Assembly (NCBI GenBank): GCA_963784195.1
Contig: CAWARA010000011.1
Coordinates: 62,001 to 126,000 of the forward strand
From: CAVQAH01 sp963784195
GTDB lineage: Bacteria > Acidobacteriota > Vicinamibacteria > Vicinamibacterales > 2-12-FULL-66-21
Direction: 5' to 3'
DNA: 64,000 nt
How positions within the stretch are numbered: the stretch's first letter is position 1; the number at the start of each line of letters is the position of its first letter. The translations under genes were made by a program, and so were the position numbers. Shown here piece by piece: positions 56,460-64,000 of the stretch. The notes beneath the pieces are model-generated. The model was given only the letters and a program-made list of their open reading frames with translations. It made no database searches and was not told where the DNA came from.

Positions 56460-58520
56460 CTACACTCCATACACCTCGGCGTCCCAGGTCAGGCCCAATT
56501 CACTCGGCGGCGCCATGTAGCCGGCCAGTGCGGACGCGGCGACGACTGCCGGGCTGGCGAGATAGCCCTCGCCGCCCAGCCCCATGCGGTTCTGCCAGTT
56601 GCGATTGAACGACGTGATGGCGCGCTGCCCCGCTGTGAGCGCGTCGGGGCCCTGTCCGAAACAGGGGCCGCACCACGATTCCCGGATCTGGCCGCCCGCC
56701 GATCGGAAGACTTCGGCGATCGATTCGCCGCCGAGGCGGGGATCAGGCTGCTCGATCTGACTCTTGACGCCGCCGGATCCAGGGAAGATCGCAAACTCGC
56801 GCGTGACCGTCTTCATGCCCTTCGAGCGCGCGCCGACCAGCACGAGCGCCGCCTGCAGCAGGTCGTCGTAGCTGCCGTTGGTGCACGAGCCGATCATTGC
56901 CTTGTCGAACGTCACGCGCTCGCGCGCGACTTCCTCGGCCGGAAACGCGTTACCCGGACTGAACGGCTTGGCGATCATCGGCCTGACGCTGGAGAGATCG
57001 ATGCTCTCGTCAATCGCGTACACCGCCTGACCGCCGGGCGCGATCGGCGGGTACGGCAGCTCGTTGACGCCCTTCCGCCGATACCAGTCGTACGTGATGT
57101 CGTCGGGCGCGAAGATGCCGTTCAACGCCTCCGCCTCGGCCATCATGTTGGCGATGGTATTGCGATAGGCGATCGGCAGTTGCTTGTCCGCATCGACGAG
57201 CTCGACCGACATGCCCTGCGACTGCTTCGCGCCCCACTGTCGCAGCAGTTCGAGGACGATGTCCTTGCCGCTGACCCACGCCTGCAGGCGTCCCTTGAAC
57301 GTGACGCGCCGCGCTTTCGCCAGCGTGAAGTAGATATAGCCGGTGGCCCATCCGAACCCGAGCGTCGTGGACCCGACGCCGATCCCGACCGCACCGTACG
57401 CGCCGTACGCACGGCTGTGAGAGTCGGCCCCCGGAATGAACTGCCCGGGCATCACCAGGCCCTGTTCCGGGAAATAGAAGTGAAAGATGCCGTCGCCGGG
57501 GGTGGCGTAGTACGGCCTGCGGATGTCGTGAATCCTGGCGAACTCGCGGCCGATGCTGGTTTGCTTGTCGTCCGCTTCGACCCCCGTGAACACGAAGTGG
57601 TCGTTGGCGATAGCCGCCTGCCGCGGATCGATGACGTTGCCGCCCGTGATCTGATTGAACGTGTGGATCGAGAACGGCGCCGTCCCGTCCGAGGCGGGAA
57701 GCAGGTCGGCGTACACCCGGAGCGTCATGCCCGGCTTCAGATCGCGCGCCTTGAGCTCCTTGTCGACCCGGTGTGCCCAGATGATCTGCTCCGTCGTGGT
57801 CATGCCTTCGACAGCCGCGCGGTCCGGCCAGTCGATCGACGGCCTCGTGAGCACGGATTTTCTGAACTCGCGCCGCCCGACCTCGAAGATCCCGCCGCTC
57901 CGGCGGATCTCTTCTTCCTTCGGAGACAGCGGGACCGGATCATAGCTCTTGCCCTGTGTCTCGTTGGTCAGCCGCCGCGTCACCGGATCGAAGCTGAACT
58001 CGTCGTCATCTCGCGCATCGGCAACCGCCTCGGGGCTCTGCACCACGTGCAATCCGAGGTTGAAGCTGTTGCGGCGAAAGATGTCGCCCATGTTGTGGCC
58101 GCATACCACGACCATCTGGAGGCCGGCTTCCTCGGCGACGCCCTTGAGCCCTGCCGGACTCATCTCGCGCGATGACCCGATCGCAAAACGATCGCCGGCA
58201 ATCACGAAGTTCTGTCCGCTGTGCACGCGCGCCCGGAAGTCAGGCATCAGATACCGGAACGAGCCGGCTTTCCAGCGCTCGTCGAGCGTGTCCAGGCTTT
58301 CCGATACGCAGTCCGCCGCGGGCGTGATCTGATCGGTGTCGATCGCGTCGCGCTTCTTGGCGAACTTCGTGCCGGGAAGGCTCATCGGATCCCAGAAGAT
58401 GAGCGCTCGGCCGCGAATGAGGCCCGTGTCCGCCGATTCCACGCCCGGCTGATCGCCCTCCGCCGGCAGCGACTTCGTGGTCACGCCGGGCTTGAGACGG
58501 GCCGGCTCGATCGTCTGCAT
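56460..58520 (-). CDS. Aconitase-family hydratase with permuted domain order (swivel domain first)
   Basis: A 686-residue iron-sulfur hydratase. The swivel domain comes first (IFWDPMSLPG, FAIGSSREMSPAGLKGVAEEAG, FRRNSFNLGL). The catalytic domains follow, with GADSHSRAYGAYGAVGIG, and cluster ligands Cys in IGSCTNGSYDD and CxxC in SWCGPCFGQGP. In AcnA the swivel domain is C-terminal; AcnB has it near the N-terminus behind a HEAT domain, which is absent here. It could be a citrate/isocitrate, methylcitrate or related hydratase. The ATG at 58520 follows TAGGAT ten bases upstream; a longer start at 58583 is less likely. Confidence 0.8.
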   Translation of the reverse strand: MQTIEPARLKPGVTTKSLPAEGDQPGVESADTGLIRGRALIFWDPMSLPGTKFAKKRDAIDTDQITPAADCVSESLDTLDERWKAGSFRYLMPDFRARVHSGQNFVIAGDRFAIGSSREMSPAGLKGVAEEAGLQMVVVCGHNMGDIFRRNSFNLGLHVVQSPEAVADARDDDEFSFDPVTRRLTNETQGKSYDPVPLSPKEEEIRRSGGIFEVGRREFRKSVLTRPSIDWPDRAAVEGMTTTEQIIWAHRVDKELKARDLKPGMTLRVYADLLPASDGTAPFSIHTFNQITGGNVIDPRQAAIANDHFVFTGVEADDKQTSIGREFARIHDIRRPYYATPGDGIFHFYFPEQGLVMPGQFIPGADSHSRAYGAYGAVGIGVGSTTLGFGWATGYIYFTLAKARRVTFKGRLQAWVSGKDIVLELLRQWGAKQSQGMSVELVDADKQLPIAYRNTIANMMAEAEALNGIFAPDDITYDWYRRKGVNELPYPPIAPGGQAVYAIDESIDLSSVRPMIAKPFSPGNAFPAEEVARERVTFDKAMIGSCTNGSYDDLLQAALVLVGARSKGMKTVTREFAIFPGSGGVKSQIEQPDPRLGGESIAEVFRSAGGQIRESWCGPCFGQGPDALTAGQRAITSFNRNWQNRMGLGGEGYLASPAVVAASALAGYMAPPSELGLTWDAEVYGV

Positions 58521-58530
58521 ACGACCTTTA

Positions 58531-58536
58531 ATCCTA
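58531..58536 (-). promoter_or_regulatory. -10 box of the aconitase-family gene (near-leaderless)
   Basis: TAGGAT on the minus strand is ten bases before the ATG at 58520. Confidence 0.4.
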
Positions 58537-58779
58537 ACCCAGACGCGACGGTTCTCTTCCTCGCCGGTTGGATCGGCAGGCACCGAGTCGTGCCTGAAGC
58601 CATCGCATTCGCGTTACCGGGATGCGTGGATAGCGCGGAAAGCGCAAATCCACTGCAGCGAGCCGGCAAAGATAGAACGTCGATCCGCGGCTGCTCGTGA
58701 CGATCTGAACGTGTGCACATCGGGCACACAGGCCGGCGTCGGCTTGCCCGGGACCGCGGCGATCGTTCATCATGCTGAC

Positions 58780-59169
58780 ATGTTCACGTCGGAAGCGGTG
58801 ACGCGCGGGGTGCGCGTCAGAGTGGAATCGCAGTACTCACCGGAGCGATCACAACCCACCAGCAACCAGTGGTTCTTCCTGTATTCAGTCACGATCTCGA
58901 ATGAAGGCACGGATACCGTCCAGCTCCTGACGCGACATTGGACCATCACCGATGGATCCGGCCAGGTGCAGGAGGTACGCGGCCCGGGGGTCGTGGGCAA
59001 ACAACCAGTCCTCAAACCTGGCGAGAAGTTCGACTACACATCAGGTTGCCACCTGCCGACGGCGTTCGGCTTGATGGAAGGTACTTATCAGATGGTGACC
59101 TCCGATGGCGAAGAGTTCGACGTCCGGATCGCACCGTTCACGTTGAGCGAACCCTACACCGTTCACTGA
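58780..59169 (+). CDS. apaG: ApaG domain protein
   Basis: A 129-residue, all-beta protein. FFLYSVTISNEGTDTVQLLTRHWTITDGSG, then VRGPGVVGKQPVLKPGEKFDYTSG and GLMEGTYQMV follow the whole length of ApaG (DUF525). Its fibronectin-like fold also occurs in F-box proteins, and it is linked to Co/Mg homeostasis in E. coli. The biochemical role is not settled. The ATG at 58780 aligns with known ApaG starts. It is divergent from the aconitase gene, which starts 259 bases away; I see no other gene in that gap. Confidence 0.9.
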   Translation: MFTSEAVTRGVRVRVESQYSPERSQPTSNQWFFLYSVTISNEGTDTVQLLTRHWTITDGSGQVQEVRGPGVVGKQPVLKPGEKFDYTSGCHLPTAFGLMEGTYQMVTSDGEEFDVRIAPFTLSEPYTVH

Positions 59170-59349
59170 TCAGCATCCAAACGCGATATTTTTCGGAGGA
59201 AAGTGCGCCCAAAGTCTGCCCTCAGGGCCACTCCCCTCTCGGGAGCCCTGTCGCTCAGTTGCAAAGTCTGTGAGGATGGAATCGCGTGGTGGGATCAGCG
59301 CGTGCCTGATCGCGCGATCAAGGGGTGGGAATAAAGGCCTGGTCTCGTC

Positions 59350-59973
59350 CTACGCGAAGACGCAGTCGACCGCCAGCGCGGCCTCGAGCGCGCGCAGGTA
59401 GTCGCGGCGCGGAATCTCGATCGCGCCGAACTGTCTCAGATGATCGGTCGCCCACTGAGTGTCGAGCAACCGGTATCCTCTCGTCCTCAGGCGATCGACC
59501 AGGGCAACCAGCGCGATCTTCGATGTGTTGGCCTCGCGATGGAACATCGATTCGCCGAAGAACGCTCCGCCGAGGGCGACACCGTAGAGGCCGGCCACCT
59601 GACGTGAATCCCGCCAGACCTCCACCGAGTGCGCGTACCCCAGGCTGTGCAGCTCGAGATAGCTGTCGATAATCTCGTTGTTGATCCAGGTACCCGGGTC
59701 GAGGGGATCCCGCTCGACTTCAGCGCACGCGCGGATCACCCCTTCGAAGTCCTGGTTGATCTCAATCGCGAACGAACCTCGCTTCCAGAGTCGCTCCAAC
59801 CGATGCGGGAGATGAAAGTCGTCGAGAGGAATGATGCCGCGCGGGTCGGGAGAAAACCAGCGTATCTCGCCCCCGTCGACGGCCATTGGAAACCAGCCGC
59901 TGGAATAAGCTGACACAAGCAGATCGCTCGAGATCGACACGGTTCTCAACGCAGCGTTTCGAGTATATGCCAC
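59350..59973 (-). CDS. aat: Leucyl/phenylalanyl-tRNA-protein transferase
   Basis: Transfers Leu or Phe from its tRNA to the N-terminus of proteins starting with Lys or Arg, marking them for ClpS/ClpAP. The 207-residue length fits, as do the motifs WFSPDPRGIIPLDDFH, FEGVIRACAEV, WINNEIIDSYLELHSLGYAHSVEVW, GLYGVALGGAFFGESMF and LLDTQWATDHLRQFGA. No clpS or clpA lies in the window. The gene is convergent with apaG across a 180-base gap where no further feature is evident. Confidence 0.94.
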   Translation of the reverse strand: MAYTRNAALRTVSISSDLLVSAYSSGWFPMAVDGGEIRWFSPDPRGIIPLDDFHLPHRLERLWKRGSFAIEINQDFEGVIRACAEVERDPLDPGTWINNEIIDSYLELHSLGYAHSVEVWRDSRQVAGLYGVALGGAFFGESMFHREANTSKIALVALVDRLRTRGYRLLDTQWATDHLRQFGAIEIPRRDYLRALEAALAVDCVFA

Positions 59974-60074
59974 GCTGGCGCCACGCGCGGGCGATCCACA
60001 GCAGGCGGCCGACGAACTCGGGAGAGCGCTTGGGCTGGATTGATCCTCAGAGGACGCTCGCGGCGTGGGACTCG

Positions 60075-60100
60075 TGACGCGTCACCCCTCTCGGGAGGGT
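60075..60100 (-). terminator. Possible terminator hairpin after the Usp gene
   Basis: ACACCCTC and GAGGGGTG form an 8-bp stem just downstream of the Usp stop codon on the minus strand, without a strong T-run. Confidence 0.4.
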
Positions 60101-60101
60101 G

Positions 60102-60521
60102 TCAGCGCAAGATCAATAGCGAGCAGCGCCCCGAATCGAGAAGCGCTCGAGCCAGCTCCAAAGGTGCCTCGTCCGAAGTCGGGGCATGAAGTATCGCGAG
60201 ATCTATGTCGTGAGACTCGGTATAGCGTACGAGCTCGTCGGCGGCTGGCCCCATCCGAATGGCGATCTGGACGCCGAGCCGATCCTGATCTTCGGGAGAG
60301 ATATAAGGTGTCAGACGCTCGCGCGCCTCTGTTTCCATCGCCTGGTGGACTTCCGGCATGCGATCTGGACTCATTTCGGCTGTCCATCCTGCTGAGAGGG
60401 GATCCTGCACCGTATAAAGAATGTGCAGGCGCGCCCCGAACGTTTCGCCCAACCTCCGGGCAAACGCAACCGTGCGATCGAACGCTTCGTCTGCACCGCC
60501 ATGCAACAGAACCTCACGCAT
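60102..60521 (-). CDS. Universal stress protein (UspA) family
   Basis: A 139-residue cytoplasmic protein of the UspA fold. An opening strand MREVLLHGGADEAFDRTVAFAR, an ARLHILYTVQDP strand, then helices and a final DLAILHAPTSDEAPLELAR segment are seen. The usual ATP-binding G-x2-G-x9-G-S/T motif near the end is replaced by ALLDSGRCSLLILR, so nucleotide binding is doubtful. The start at 60521 is chosen because the family begins at this strand; an upstream ATG at 60542 adds seven residues. Divergent from the ferredoxin gene. Confidence 0.78.
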   Translation of the reverse strand: MREVLLHGGADEAFDRTVAFARRLGETFGARLHILYTVQDPLSAGWTAEMSPDRMPEVHQAMETEARERLTPYISPEDQDRLGVQIAIRMGPAADELVRYTESHDIDLAILHAPTSDEAPLELARALLDSGRCSLLILR

Positions 60522-60639
60522 CAGCCCGTTCCCTCCAGACATCCATCGCTTGCATCAATGCGGCCAACCCACGCCGTTAGCTGAACATTCGTCCGAACGC
60601 GATCTCATGACATCATTGGCCCGGAGGAGAGTGCCGCTG

Positions 60640-60996
60640 ATGCCGAAACTGACCGTTGAAGGGTTTCCGCCCGTGGATGTGGAGTTGAACAAACGACTGG
60701 TCCTGGCGATCGAGCAGGACGCCAAGGTCGACGTGCTGCACGCGTGCGGCGGCAACGCACGCTGCACGACCTGCCGCGTCGAGTTCATCCAGGGCGAGCC
60801 CGAGCGGATGACGGTCGCCGAGCAGCAGGTACTTCAGGCCAAGGGCGCAACTGGCGTGCGGCTCTCGTGTCAGATCACGTGCGATCACGATATGACCGTT
60901 CGCGCCATCTCGCGTCTCACCGGAAGCGGACGCCCCGATCCCGGCTCGACGCCGGAGCCAACGATCATGCCGCCACCGGAGTGGATTCCCAGGTAG
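60640..60996 (+). CDS. 2Fe-2S ferredoxin
   Basis: A 118-residue plant-type ferredoxin fold. Cluster cysteines are seen in HACGGNARCTTCRVEF (C-x5-C-x2-C) and RLSCQITC. It opens with MPKLTVEGFPPVDVELNKRL and has a Pro-rich tail (GSTPEPTIMPPPEWIPR) beyond the domain. It should carry single electrons to an unidentified oxygenase or reductase. GGAGGAG lies ten bases before the ATG at 60640; an ATG at 60607 is a less likely start. Convergent with the threonine dehydrogenase gene, one base apart. Confidence 0.87.
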   Translation: MPKLTVEGFPPVDVELNKRLVLAIEQDAKVDVLHACGGNARCTTCRVEFIQGEPERMTVAEQQVLQAKGATGVRLSCQITCDHDMTVRAISRLTGSGRPDPGSTPEPTIMPPPEWIPR

Positions 60997-60997
60997 G

Positions 60998-62017
60998 TCA
61001 GCTGGTTACGTAGCGCTCGCGAATACGTGGAATCAGGTACTCGCTGAACGCATTGTCGAAGTCGTAGCGAGGTGCGAACCCCCAGTCCGCACGCGCCGCC
61101 GCATCGTCGACATCGGCGGGCCATGAATCCACGATCCCCTGGCGTTTCTTGTCGGTATCCCAGCTGATCTGCGCCGACGGAAAGGCCTTCATGACCACCT
61201 TCTTGATCTCCTCTGCCGACGGGTTGAAGGCGGCGACGTTGTAGGCCGATCGGGTGAGTCGTTCTTTCGGCGCGTGCGCGAGTTGCATCAGCGCCTCCAC
61301 GCCGTCCGGCATGGCCATGAACGGAATCCGGGTGTCCGGCCGCACGAAGCACGAGTAGGGCTCGCCTTTCGCGGCGGCGTGAATCATTTCCGGCGCGTAG
61401 TCCGACGTGCCGCCCGAAGGCACCGTCTGCGCCGAGATCAGCCCCGGGAAGCGGACACACCGGAAGTCCACCTTCCCACTCAGCCGTTCGGCCGCGAGCT
61501 GTTTGTAGTAGCGAGCGTAGTACGTCCCGAGGTGCTCGCAGTACAACTTGTTGCATCCGTACATCGTGGTTGGATGCGTCCACTCGTCTTCCTTGACCTT
61601 CCCTGCCCGCGCCTTGGTCTCGAGATCCGGCAAGCCGTAGGCGGCGATCGACGACGGATACAGAAAGAGCACCGGCCGTCCGTGCGACTCGGCTTCCTGC
61701 TGCGCGAACTCGAGCAGGTTGAGCGTGCCTTCGACATTCACCTGGTGCGCCGCGACCGGCGTGAACTCGGATCGTGTCGACAGCAGCGCCGCGAGATGAA
61801 AGATCAGTTCGACCTGAAACTCCGCAAGGACCCGATCGAGCAGATTGCGATCGAGGATCGATCCGGTGATCTCCCGATCGACGCGCGCGGCGACGGATGG
61901 ATCGAGGCGGGCCAGATCGAGCGTGACGATCGCACGGTTCGGGTTGACGAGACGCTCGATGAGACCATGTCCGATCTCGCCGCCAGCGCCGGTAATCAGC
62001 ACGACAGGTTTACGCAC
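60998..62017 (-). CDS. SDR-type L-threonine 3-dehydrogenase
   Basis: A 339-residue extended short-chain dehydrogenase. The NAD motif is VLITGAGGEIGHGL, the catalytic Tyr/Lys are in TTMYGCNKLYCE, and FPGLISAQTVPSGGTSDYA with SCFVRPDTRIPFMAMPDGV matches the SDR (GalE-like) threonine dehydrogenases. These oxidise threonine to 2-amino-3-ketobutyrate. A sugar epimerase is the main alternative, but the latter motif is specific. It begins with GTG at 62017 and shares its promoter region with the M64 gene. Confidence 0.85.
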   Translation of the reverse strand: MRKPVVLITGAGGEIGHGLIERLVNPNRAIVTLDLARLDPSVAARVDREITGSILDRNLLDRVLAEFQVELIFHLAALLSTRSEFTPVAAHQVNVEGTLNLLEFAQQEAESHGRPVLFLYPSSIAAYGLPDLETKARAGKVKEDEWTHPTTMYGCNKLYCEHLGTYYARYYKQLAAERLSGKVDFRCVRFPGLISAQTVPSGGTSDYAPEMIHAAAKGEPYSCFVRPDTRIPFMAMPDGVEALMQLAHAPKERLTRSAYNVAAFNPSAEEIKKVVMKAFPSAQISWDTDKKRQGIVDSWPADVDDAAARADWGFAPRYDFDNAFSEYLIPRIRERYVTS

Positions 62018-62025
62018 GGCGACGA

Positions 62026-62033
62026 ATTATACT
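62026..62033. promoter_or_regulatory. Overlapping divergent -10 boxes (threonine dehydrogenase and M64 peptidase)
   Basis: TATACT (62028-62033) ends seven bases before the ATG at 62041. TATAAT on the other strand (62031 down to 62026) ends eight bases before the GTG at 62017. Both messages should be nearly leaderless and the boxes overlap in a 23-base gap. Confidence 0.6.
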
Positions 62034-62040
62034 TGACGCC

Positions 62041-63447
62041 ATGATCCTCTGGCTGATGACGCTCATCGTCAGCGCGCTCGTGCCGCAGCCGCCGCCGTTC
62101 GATTTCGAGCGGACGATGCGCGTGGATTACCACCACACGGGTGGACCGAAGTCAGGCGAGATCGTCGCGCTCGATCGCGTCGTCAACGACGGCGCGTGGC
62201 CGGGAAGCCGGACCCAGCTGGTCGATGCGACGAATCTTGGCAGGTATCACTTCGAGGTGCGTGACGGGCGGTCGGGCGCCGTGATCTATTCCCGGGGCTT
62301 CGCCTCGGTGTTCGGCGAGTGGGAGACCACGCCTGACGCCAAGACCGCGCACCGGACGTTTCACGAATCGCTTCGCTTTCCCTGGCCGTCCCAGCCGGTC
62401 GCGGTCGTGCTGAAGAAGCGTCAGGCCGACAACAGCTTCAGCGAGATCTGGACCACCACCATCGATCCGGCTTCACGATTCGTCAACGCGGCGCACCCGT
62501 CGAGGACGGATGCGGCCGTCTGGACGGTCTTCGAGAATGGGCCGCCGGCGACGAAGGTCGATCTCGTGGTGATCGGCGAGGGCTACACTCGCGAGCAGCG
62601 AGCGAAGTTCCACGCTGACGTCGCGCGCCTGATCGAGGCGCTCTTCGCCGAGGAGCCATTCAAGAGCCGCCGCAAGGATTTCAACGTCAGGGCGATCGAT
62701 CTGCCGTCGGCCGAGAGTGGCGTGAACCGGCCGAATGCCGGCGTCTTCCGCCGCACTCCGGTTTCCGCTGAATACAACATCTTCGATTCGGAACGATACG
62801 TGCTCACGCTCGACAACAGAGCGCTTCGCGACGTCGCGGCGATGGCGCCATACGAGTTCGTCGAGATCCTGGTCAACGAGCAGACCTACGGCGGCGGCGG
62901 AATCTTCAACGATCACGCGACGTCGTCGGTCGACAGCGAATTCTCGGACTACGTGTTCGTGCACGAGTTCGGCCATCACTTCGCAGCTCTCGCCGACGAG
63001 TACTACACGTCAGACGTCGCCTACGAGACGGGCGCTGCGCCGAAGATCGAACCCTGGGAGCCGAATGTCACCGCTCTGCTCGATCCGGCAAGCCTGAAGT
63101 GGCGCGACCTCGTACCGCCGGGCACGCCGCTGCCGACACCATGGGAGAAGGAGGCGTTCGAACGCCACAGCCGATCGATTCAGGAACGCCGGCGCGAAAT
63201 CCGGAAACGCAATGCGCCGGAAGCCGAAATGAACGCCCTCTTCCGTGAGCAGCAGGCTTATGAAACGAAGTTGCTGGGCGGGATGAAGTTCTCGCGGGTG
63301 ATCGGCGCGTTCGAGGGCGCCAACTACGAAGCGCGCGGGCTCTACCGGCCGGAGGCTGACTGCATCATGTTCACGCGCAATCGCGTGGGGTTCTGCCGTG
63401 TCTGCCAGCGTGGAATCAGCCGAATTATTGATTTGTATTCGCGATAG
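62041..63447 (+). CDS. M64 family zinc peptidase (IgA-peptidase-like), exported
   Basis: A 468-residue protein with a short N-terminal hydrophobic segment (ILWLMTLIVSALVP). A beta-rich N-terminal domain precedes the M64 catalytic domain. The latter has VDLVVIGEGYTREQRAKFHAD, GGGGIFNDHA and the zinc motif FVHEFGHHFAALADEYY (HExxHxxxxxD-like), then CIMFTRNRVGFCRVCQRGI near the end with several Cys. M64 enzymes degrade exported proteins. The start ATG is fixed by the overlapping promoter. No operon partners. Confidence 0.88.
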   Translation: MILWLMTLIVSALVPQPPPFDFERTMRVDYHHTGGPKSGEIVALDRVVNDGAWPGSRTQLVDATNLGRYHFEVRDGRSGAVIYSRGFASVFGEWETTPDAKTAHRTFHESLRFPWPSQPVAVVLKKRQADNSFSEIWTTTIDPASRFVNAAHPSRTDAAVWTVFENGPPATKVDLVVIGEGYTREQRAKFHADVARLIEALFAEEPFKSRRKDFNVRAIDLPSAESGVNRPNAGVFRRTPVSAEYNIFDSERYVLTLDNRALRDVAAMAPYEFVEILVNEQTYGGGGIFNDHATSSVDSEFSDYVFVHEFGHHFAALADEYYTSDVAYETGAAPKIEPWEPNVTALLDPASLKWRDLVPPGTPLPTPWEKEAFERHSRSIQERRREIRKRNAPEAEMNALFREQQAYETKLLGGMKFSRVIGAFEGANYEARGLYRPEADCIMFTRNRVGFCRVCQRGISRIIDLYSR

Positions 63448-63498
63448 GGGTCGGGCTGAAGCCGGCGTTCTCGAGGTCCGGCTGAAGCCGGACGCTAC
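63448..63498. repeat. Two REP-like palindromes, GTAGCG family (cover rhomboid stop codon)
   Basis: GGCTGAAGCC-type palindromes lie at about 63450-63467 and 63476-63498, the latter ending in GCTAC (GTAGCG on the minus strand). The TAG stop of the rhomboid gene (63495-63497) lies inside the motif, as at the YceI gene. Confidence 0.75.
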
Positions 63499-64000
63499 AT
63501 TCCCGAACGGGCCACCTGAATCAGATCAGGCAGGATCGTCACCAGTGACGCCACGACGGCCAGGGCCGTGGCGACGAGGCAACCGATAGCGTAGAGAAAG
63601 TGATCCATCCGCTCCCGCTTGAGCGGATCGAGAAATATCGCCGCGAGATATCCGCCGACGAAGCCGCCCGCGTGTGCGTAGTTGTCGACGCCGGGCATGA
63701 TCAGGCCGAAGATGAAGAGCACGACGGCGTATTGCCACGCTTGCGCGCCGACCATGCTGCTGCCACCTCGACGCCCGTAATAGACCAGCGAGCCAAGGAG
63801 CCCGAAGATCGGAGCTGAGGCTCCCAGCGTGAGTCTGCCCCCCTGCAGGAACCAGATCGGCACCCACCAGAGGTAGTAGCCCGCAAGGCTGCTCAAGAGA
63901 AATCCGACGACGCTCGCGGCGGTGTAGATGATGACCATGCGACCGGCGCCGTAAATCTCCGCAGTTGCGGGACCCAGCTGCCGGACCCACATCATGTTGA
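63495..64000 (-). CDS. Rhomboid family intramembrane serine protease, N-terminus cut off
   Basis: The frame is open at the right window edge. About 168 residues are visible with at least five hydrophobic segments. The catalytic Ser is in TLGASAPIFGLLGSL (GxSx motif) and the His in NYAHAGGFVGGYLAAIF. Rhomboids cleave substrate helices inside the membrane. The Asn/His-containing first helices lie beyond the window. The 3' end is fused to a GTAGCG palindrome that supplies the stop codon. Confidence 0.85.
   Translation of the reverse strand, partial: NMMWVRQLGPATAEIYGAGRMVIIYTAASVVGFLLSSLAGYYLWWVPIWFLQGGRLTLGASAPIFGLLGSLVYYGRRGGSSMVGAQAWQYAVVLFIFGLIMPGVDNYAHAGGFVGGYLAAIFLDPLKRERMDHFLYAIGCLVATALAVVASLVTILPDLIQVARSGM

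Overview
This is a 64 kb, GC-rich bacterial window, with both ends cut inside genes. The gene content points to Acidobacteriota, probably the Vicinamibacteria. The evidence is two PadR-plus-duplicated-permease (ADOP type) modules, many exported peptidases with Gly/Arg-rich inserts, a cytochrome c-copper monooxygenase family, and short palindromic intergenic repeats. The taxon is inferred from family content; no rRNA or other marker gene is present. I see no tRNA, rRNA, CRISPR array, integrase or transposase.

Layout. 1-2.4 kb: end of a Deg-type protease, a bactofilin, a lone receiver domain and a DUF2585 membrane protein. 2.5-5.4 kb: exported PHP and DUF1028 proteins, then a LysE exporter flanked by inverted arrays of a 12-bp repeat. 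5.5-8.9 kb: a SAM-I riboswitch controlling homoserine dehydrogenase, an aspartate-kinase-like protein and a cystathionine synthase, which together form a methionine operon. 9-12.5 kb: a GT-C glycosyltransferase, an exported methyltransferase-rhodanese and a LolA-like protein. 12.7-21.4 kb: two PadR-ADOP modules facing each other across a YHS-like protein and a PQQ-propeller protein. 21.5-27.4 kb: a TPR protein with a membrane-anchored kinase-like protein, a phosphoesterase, and a HerA-like ATPase with a small partner. 27.5-33.4 kb: M28 and M14 exported peptidases, a histone-H1-like protein and a pilin. 33.5-43.4 kb: a fused TRAP permease with its TAXI receptor, EttA, an ABC exporter, a HAD phosphatase and a TonB receptor. 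43.6-47.2 kb: a metallopeptidase, a SAF-domain oxidoreductase and a C-methyltransferase. 47.5-51 kb: three tandem cytochrome c/copper-monooxygenase relatives. 51-56.1 kb: a VOC/metal-binding protein, a second M28 peptidase, ChaN-like, YceI and TerC proteins. 56.5-64 kb: a domain-permuted aconitase, ApaG, Aat, a Usp protein, a ferredoxin, L-threonine dehydrogenase, an M64 peptidase and a truncated rhomboid.

Three themes recur. First, gene borders carry 7-13 bp tandem arrays of unrelated sequence, most of them paired in inverted orientation. Second, many genes have a TATAAT-like box only 5-15 bp before the start codon and no obvious Shine-Dalgarno, which suggests leaderless mRNAs; two divergent gene pairs share overlapping boxes in about 20 bp. 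Third, about 20 single-base frameshifts interrupt otherwise conserved genes. Most look like one added copy of a base, so consensus sequencing error is the likeliest cause, and interrupted genes should not be taken as dead. The best candidate for a new system is the TPR plus membrane-kinase-like pair at 21.5-23.8 kb; the inverted repeat arrays are the best candidate for a new DNA element.
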